A stretch of DNA of 47,432 nt, taken from contig JAHEKF010000023.1 of NCBI GenBank assembly GCA_024638465.1, forward strand, positions 1 to 47,432. The letters are read 5' to 3'. This DNA comes from Rhodospirillaceae bacterium. Lineage in GTDB: Bacteria > Pseudomonadota > Gammaproteobacteria > Steroidobacterales > Rariloculaceae. Shown piece by piece: positions 43,553-47,432 of the stretch; within the stretch, counting starts at the first letter, position 1; each line of letters opens with the position of its first letter. The notes under the pieces are model-generated. The model was not told the DNA's origin and did not search any database. It was given only the letters and a program-made list of their open reading frames with translations. Both the position numbers and the translations under genes were made by a program.

Positions 43553-44849
43553 CGCCGAACCTCTCGAAACTGAAGTAATCGATCTTACCCATGACGGCCA
43601 GGGGGTTGCCGATGTCGATGGGCGCCGGATTTTCGTCCCGGGAGCCTTATCGGGAGAGATCATAAAAATTCTGCCGCGTCGTCGTCGGCGGCGTCTGCAG
43701 GAAGCCGAGCTGCTCGAAATCGTTGCACCCGCGCCCGCACGTGTCGAGCCTCCGTGCCCCTACTTCGGACGCTGTGGCGGTTGCGCTTTACAGCATCTGC
43801 GCTACGACGCCCAGGTGGGCTTCAAGGAGAAAGTCGTCCAGGATGCCTTCTTGCGGATTGCCGGCCTGACGCCGGCAAGCTGGTTTCAGCCGATAACCGG
43901 GCCGGAATGGCATTATCGAAGACGCGCACGCCTGGGGGTTCGCTACGTCGCCGGAAAGCACCGGGTACTCGTTGGCTTCAAGGAGCGAGCGACGCGCTAT
44001 GTGACCGACATGCTCGATTGTCGCGTAATCGAGCGACCCCTGGACCGCCTCCCGGGTCAGCTTGCAGAGCTCATTGGGCGCACCAGCCTGAAGCAACGTT
44101 TGCCGCAAGCAGAGCTCAGCATCGGTGAGAATGCGCGGGCCATCGTGCTCCGCGTGCTTGACGAGCCCAGCTCCGCGGATCTCAGCTTGTTCGAAAAATT
44201 CGGACTCGAGCACGAGATCGATGTCTATTTACAGCGAGGAGGCCCGGGCACTGTAGAGCCATTGGGCGCGAGCCCGGTGGGCCGGCTCAGTTACCGTCTC
44301 CCGCTGTTCGGGGTTACGCTGACGTTCGCGCCAACGGACTTCGTTCAGGTCAACTCCGTGATCAATGCGCAGCTTGTCGCCAGAGTCATCGAACTCCTCG
44401 ACGTTGCGGACACTGACCGAGTTCTCGATCTTTACTGTGGGCTTGGAAATTTCAGTTTGCCGCTGGCTACGCGTGCCGACAGCGTGCTCGGAGTCGAGGG
44501 CGACGCAGGGCTCGTGGCACGCGCCGCACGGAACGCACGCGACAATGACCTCGGCAATGCCAGCTTCATTGCCGCGGACCTTGCGGAGCCCGAGTGGAGC
44601 TTTCTTCGTGAAGCCTGGGACCTGGTCGTGCTGGACCCATCGCGGTCGGGTGCCCTGGTTCCCGTTTCACAGATGCGCCGAATGCGCCCTCGCAGAATTG
44701 CTTACGTCTCCTGCCATCCCGCGACGCTGGCGCGGGACGCGAAGGAACTCGTCGAATCTCAGGGCTATCGATTGATTGCGGCGGGAATCGCTGACATGTT
44801 CCCGCACACGCACCATGTCGAGGCCATGGCGCTGTTCGAACGCCGCTGA
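43542..44849 (+). CDS. rlmD: 23S rRNA (uracil-1939-C5)-methyltransferase
   Basis: ATG 43542 gives 435 residues (E. coli RlmD has 433). The N-terminal TRAM domain (EVIDLTHDGQGVADVDGRRI) is followed by the [4Fe-4S] cysteines C72, C78, C81 (PCPYFGRCGGCALQHL) and C160, and by the SAM-dependent domain with DLYCGLGNFSLPLA, VLDPSRSGA and catalytic cysteine in YVSCHPATLARD. It methylates 23S rRNA U1939. Overlaps the exonuclease gene by 11 bases. Confidence 0.96.
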   Translation: MANSAEPLETEVIDLTHDGQGVADVDGRRIFVPGALSGEIIKILPRRRRRRLQEAELLEIVAPAPARVEPPCPYFGRCGGCALQHLRYDAQVGFKEKVVQDAFLRIAGLTPASWFQPITGPEWHYRRRARLGVRYVAGKHRVLVGFKERATRYVTDMLDCRVIERPLDRLPGQLAELIGRTSLKQRLPQAELSIGENARAIVLRVLDEPSSADLSLFEKFGLEHEIDVYLQRGGPGTVEPLGASPVGRLSYRLPLFGVTLTFAPTDFVQVNSVINAQLVARVIELLDVADTDRVLDLYCGLGNFSLPLATRADSVLGVEGDAGLVARAARNARDNDLGNASFIAADLAEPEWSFLREAWDLVVLDPSRSGALVPVSQMRRMRPRRIAYVSCHPATLARDAKELVESQGYRLIAAGIADMFPHTHHVEAMALFERR

Positions 44850-44875
44850 CGTAATGTCGCTGCTATCATGGGCCG

Positions 44876-45919
44876 ATGTCTCTGGGTCCGCTAATGATCG
44901 ATCTTCGTGGCACGTCGATTGATGACGAGGAACTGCGGTGGCTCGCATCGCCAGCGGTGTGCGGAGTAATTCTGTTCGCGAGGAACTTCGAGAATCGTGA
45001 ACAGCTGAAGCAGCTCGTCGCGTCAATCCACGACGTGCGTGATCCCCCGCTTCTCGTCGCTGTAGACCAGGAAGGCGGGCGGGTGCAGCGTTTCGTCGAT
45101 CCGTTTACCCGGCTTCCGCCTTTAAGCACGCTGGGACATCTCTATGATGTCGATGTCGGCCGGGCATTGACGTCGGCGCGGGCTTTTGGCTGGCTGATGG
45201 CCGCGGAGCTGCTGTCCTTCGGAGTGGACCTGAGTTTCGCTCCGGTTGTCGATCTGGATCGCGGACTCGCCGAGGTGATCGGAGATCGTGCGTTGCATTC
45301 GAGCGCGACTGCCGTTTGCCAGCTCGCTTCCGCGTTCGCTGCCGGCGCTCATGATGCCGGCATGGCTATCACTGCCAAGCACTTTCCGACGCATGCGGGA
45401 GTCATCTGCGATTCTCATATAGAGTCGGCCGTTGACGGGAGGGAGTTCAACGATCTCTGGGACGATCTCCAGCCGTATCGGCATCTTATCAACGGGCGGC
45501 TAGATGCGATCATGGTTGCCCACGTCAGCTTTCCGAATGTCGACCCGCTCCCAGCGAGTTTTTCACGGTGGTGGTTGACGGAGCAGTTGCGCGGGCAGTT
45601 GAGCTTCGGAGGCGCGATTATCTCGGACGATATCTCCATGATCGCTGCCGAGACGGTGGGCAGCTATGCGGAGCGCGCACGGGCGGCACTGGAAGCGGGT
45701 TGCGATATGGTGTTGCTGTGCAATGCGGCTGAGGAGATTCCCGCGGTCCTCGACGCCCTAGATGGATATTCCAGCCCGCCCTCGCAACTGCATCTGATGC
45801 GATTGCACGGACGGGGCAAGAAAGACTGGGACACGTTGTGCGCATCGAGTGAGTGGAGAGAGGCCCGTGAGCTGATCCGGTCGCTATCGGCGCGGCCGGA
45901 AATCGAGCTCGAAGGCTGA
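44876..45919 (+). CDS. nagZ: Beta-N-acetylhexosaminidase NagZ
   Basis: The 347-residue glycoside hydrolase family 3 enzyme works in the cytoplasm on peptidoglycan fragments. Conserved segments: VILFARNFENREQL, VAVDQEGGRVQRF, the catalytic-loop region K168-H-F-P then T172-H173-A174 and D179-S-H181, and the nucleophile aspartate in ISDDISM. The usual K-H-F-P-G-H-G reads K-H-F-P-T-H-A, so both glycines flanking the substrate-binding histidine are changed. In Pseudomonas nagZ likewise neighbours the methylthioinosine phosphorylase gene. hpt follows after four bases. Confidence 0.94.
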   Translation: MSLGPLMIDLRGTSIDDEELRWLASPAVCGVILFARNFENREQLKQLVASIHDVRDPPLLVAVDQEGGRVQRFVDPFTRLPPLSTLGHLYDVDVGRALTSARAFGWLMAAELLSFGVDLSFAPVVDLDRGLAEVIGDRALHSSATAVCQLASAFAAGAHDAGMAITAKHFPTHAGVICDSHIESAVDGREFNDLWDDLQPYRHLINGRLDAIMVAHVSFPNVDPLPASFSRWWLTEQLRGQLSFGGAIISDDISMIAAETVGSYAERARAALEAGCDMVLLCNAAEEIPAVLDALDGYSSPPSQLHLMRLHGRGKKDWDTLCASSEWREARELIRSLSARPEIELEG

Positions 45920-45923
45920 ATCG

Positions 45924-46481
45924 GTGAGCGAAGCTGACGGTCTCACCGACGCTCTGGGCGCGCTGGCCCACGCGACCGAAATTTACTCGGCGGCCGAGGT
46001 CGATGCAGCGCTGGACCGAATGGCGGCGGAAATTACGGAGACGGTCGCCGATTCCGATCCTGTGATCCTTGCGGTCATGCAGGGCGGGGTGTTTGCGTCG
46101 ACAGAGCTCTGTCGGCGATTCGAGTTTCCCTATCAATTCGACTACGTTCACGGTTCCAGATATGGAGATCAACTCGAAGGAGGCGAACTGAACTGGCGGG
46201 TACCGCCTTCCGCCGATCTCGCCGGGCGAACGGTCGTCATCGTCGACGACATCCTGGATCGGGGGTTGACGCTGGCTGATCTTCGGCTTCGGCTTGCGAA
46301 GCTCGGCGTCAGGAAAGTTTATTCCGCTGTTCTCGTATCAAAGAACTTGCACGACCCCATCGATAGACCCGCTGTCGATTTCATCGGGGTTCAGGCGGAC
46401 GATATCTATCTCTTCGGTTGTGGAATGGACTACAAGGGTTATTGGCGTGGGATACCGTCACTCTTTGCTGTGAGAGCGTGA
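45924..46481 (+). CDS. hpt: Hypoxanthine(-guanine) phosphoribosyltransferase
   Basis: GTG 45924 starts a 185-residue purine salvage enzyme. Family signatures: VILAVMQGGVFASTELCRR, the PRPP-binding VVIVDDILDRGLTLADL, and the purine-binding AVDFIGVQADDIYLFGCGMD segment. It makes IMP or GMP from hypoxanthine or guanine and PRPP. The stop overlaps the next gene by GTGA; that gene's product yields hypoxanthine, giving a direct metabolic hand-over. Confidence 0.94.
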   Translation: MSEADGLTDALGALAHATEIYSAAEVDAALDRMAAEITETVADSDPVILAVMQGGVFASTELCRRFEFPYQFDYVHGSRYGDQLEGGELNWRVPPSADLAGRTVVIVDDILDRGLTLADLRLRLAKLGVRKVYSAVLVSKNLHDPIDRPAVDFIGVQADDIYLFGCGMDYKGYWRGIPSLFAVRA

Positions 46482-47224
46482 CGAATAACACGATAGGTCT
46501 GATCGCCGGCAGCGGTTTCGAGTCGCTCGGGTTCGTCGTTGCCAGTCGTAGCCCGACGAAGACTCCTTACGGCGCGCCGTCGACCCCAGTTCTAGCAATG
46601 ACGGTAGGTGCAAGCCAGATCGCATGTATTGCACGTCACGGTGAAGACCATGCGATCCCGCCTCACGCCGTGAATTATCGTGCGAATATCTGGAGCCTGT
46701 ATCAGCATGGCGTTCGGCGCTGTGTGGCGATCAACGCCGTCGGCGCGATCGATGCATCCTTCTCTCCGGGCACTCTCGCAGTTCCCGATCAATTGATCGA
46801 TTACACCTGGGGCAGACAGCACACGTTTTTCGACGGTGATGGCAAGCTCGAGCACATCGAGTTCTCCGAGCCGCTCGATCCTGAGTTACGCGGTCGAATC
46901 GCCGACGCGATCCTCGCAGCAGGCGGAACAGTCCGCGGGGGGACCTACGGCGTCACGCAGGGACCGCGACTGGAGACCGCTGCGGAGATTGACCGGCTCG
47001 AGCGTGACGGTTGCCATATGGTAGGGATGACTGCGCTGCCTGAAGCCGCGCTGGCTCGCGAGATCGGGATGGCGTACGGAATCTGCGCCATAGCCGTCAA
47101 TTTCGCCGCAGGGCGGCACCCTGACGGCAAGCCGATCCACGCTGATCTCGAGCGCCACACCAGGCGCGGGATGGGTACCGCCCGGGCGGTCCTGGAGGCA
47201 CTCGTGAGGGATCTCGCGGGCTGA
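46478..47224 (+). CDS. S-methyl-5'-thioinosine phosphorylase (MTAP/PNP family)
   Basis: GTG 46478 (GTGA overlap with hpt) gives 248 residues. It shows the phosphorylase family's GLIAGSGFESLG, TPYGAPSTP, CIARHGEDHAIPPHAVNYRA, and the purine-site region TQGPRLETAAEI with VGMTALPEAALARE. These match the Pseudomonas aeruginosa methylthioinosine phosphorylase (PA3004) closely, better than true methylthioadenosine phosphorylase. It splits methylthioinosine into hypoxanthine and methylthioribose 1-phosphate. Substrate preference between thioinosine and thioadenosine rests on few residues. Confidence 0.88.
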   Translation: MTNNTIGLIAGSGFESLGFVVASRSPTKTPYGAPSTPVLAMTVGASQIACIARHGEDHAIPPHAVNYRANIWSLYQHGVRRCVAINAVGAIDASFSPGTLAVPDQLIDYTWGRQHTFFDGDGKLEHIEFSEPLDPELRGRIADAILAAGGTVRGGTYGVTQGPRLETAAEIDRLERDGCHMVGMTALPEAALAREIGMAYGICAIAVNFAAGRHPDGKPIHADLERHTRRGMGTARAVLEALVRDLAG

Positions 47225-47334
47225 GCCTGACTCTCGAGCAAGCGTTTGTCGGTGTGTGATCCCCGTCCTTGATCGGAACCGAGATTCTCCGCCACCATAG
47301 AAAAATCTTTATCTGGGAAGGACCCCGGATTCTA

Positions 47335-47432
47335 ATGAAACGCCTCAGTCGTCAGATATTGGAGCAGATGCTCGGCGAAAGTTCGGAAGGAATCGTTGTC
47401 GCCGAGGCCTCGAGTCCGGACTATCCCGTGGT
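47335..47432 (+). CDS. Start of a probable PAS-domain signalling protein (cut by window edge)
   Basis: ATG 47335, ten bases after GGAAGGA, opens 32 codons to the window end. The visible residues MKRLSRQILEQMLGESSEGI and then VVAEASSPDYPVV look like the beginning of a PAS domain, as in PAS-GGDEF or PAS-kinase proteins where the next residues are usually IYVNPAF. The full function cannot be read. It is separated from the phosphorylase gene by 110 bases, which show no clear promoter. Confidence 0.6.
   Translation, partial: MKRLSRQILEQMLGESSEGIVVAEASSPDYPV

Overview
The window comes from a GC-rich proteobacterium, almost certainly a gammaproteobacterium. The evidence is gene order: pyrG-eno-ftsB, surE-pcm-nlpD, recJ-prfB-lysS, sdhCDAB-sdhE-ygfX, rpoE-mucA-mucB-rseC, lepA-lepB-rnc-era-recO-pdxJ-acpS and nagZ-hpt-thioinosine phosphorylase. 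I cannot assign a genus. The window divides cleanly into an accessory catabolic region (about 1-15,700), a structured non-coding spacer (15,689-16,513), and a dense housekeeping region (16,514 to the end). No tRNA, rRNA, IS element, CRISPR array or classical intrinsic terminator was seen.

Accessory region, left part. A minus-strand run encodes a FixL-like PAS histidine kinase, a FixJ-like response regulator and a TctA transporter permease that runs off the left edge. Divergent from the kinase is a tandem universal stress protein. Convergent with that is a TctC-like periplasmic binding protein. The tripartite tricarboxylate-type carrier parts are therefore split by the regulators, and no TctB gene is visible.

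Accessory region, right part. Divergent from the TctC gene is a tightly coupled plus-strand operon: a UbiD-family decarboxylase, a cytoplasmic-looking xanthine dehydrogenase-type molybdenum large subunit, and a substrate-binding-protein-like polypeptide with no signal peptide. After an AT-rich patch and a good sigma70-type promoter comes a second operon: a Tat-exported thiamine-diphosphate enzyme, an exported c-type cytochrome, a [2Fe-2S] subunit and a Tat-exported molybdenum hydroxylase subunit (isoquinoline-oxidoreductase type). My reading, which is inference, is one catabolic system. A carboxylate is taken up by the TctC/TctA carrier, and UbiD and the first molybdenum enzyme act in the cytoplasm. 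A periplasmic oxidation module passes electrons through [2Fe-2S] to cytochrome c. The putative oxygen- or redox-sensing kinase may tie this to respiration. The substrate is unknown. This is the best candidate for an undescribed system here.

Core region. Genes are packed with 1-17 base overlaps and many GTG/TTG starts supported by Shine-Dalgarno sequences. Highlights are: the RF2 gene with its programmed +1 frameshift site; a 59-residue SDHAF4-like (DUF1674) assembly factor just upstream of sdhC, so the succinate dehydrogenase genes have an assembly factor gene on each side; the sigma-E regulon head (rpoE-mucA-mucB-rseC); and a coupled hpt/methylthioinosine phosphorylase pair at the right end. 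The ispD, ispF, truD and rpoS genes often found between ftsB and the nlpD region are absent, and an inverted Smr-domain gene sits there instead. The window ends inside the first codons of a probable PAS-domain signalling gene.
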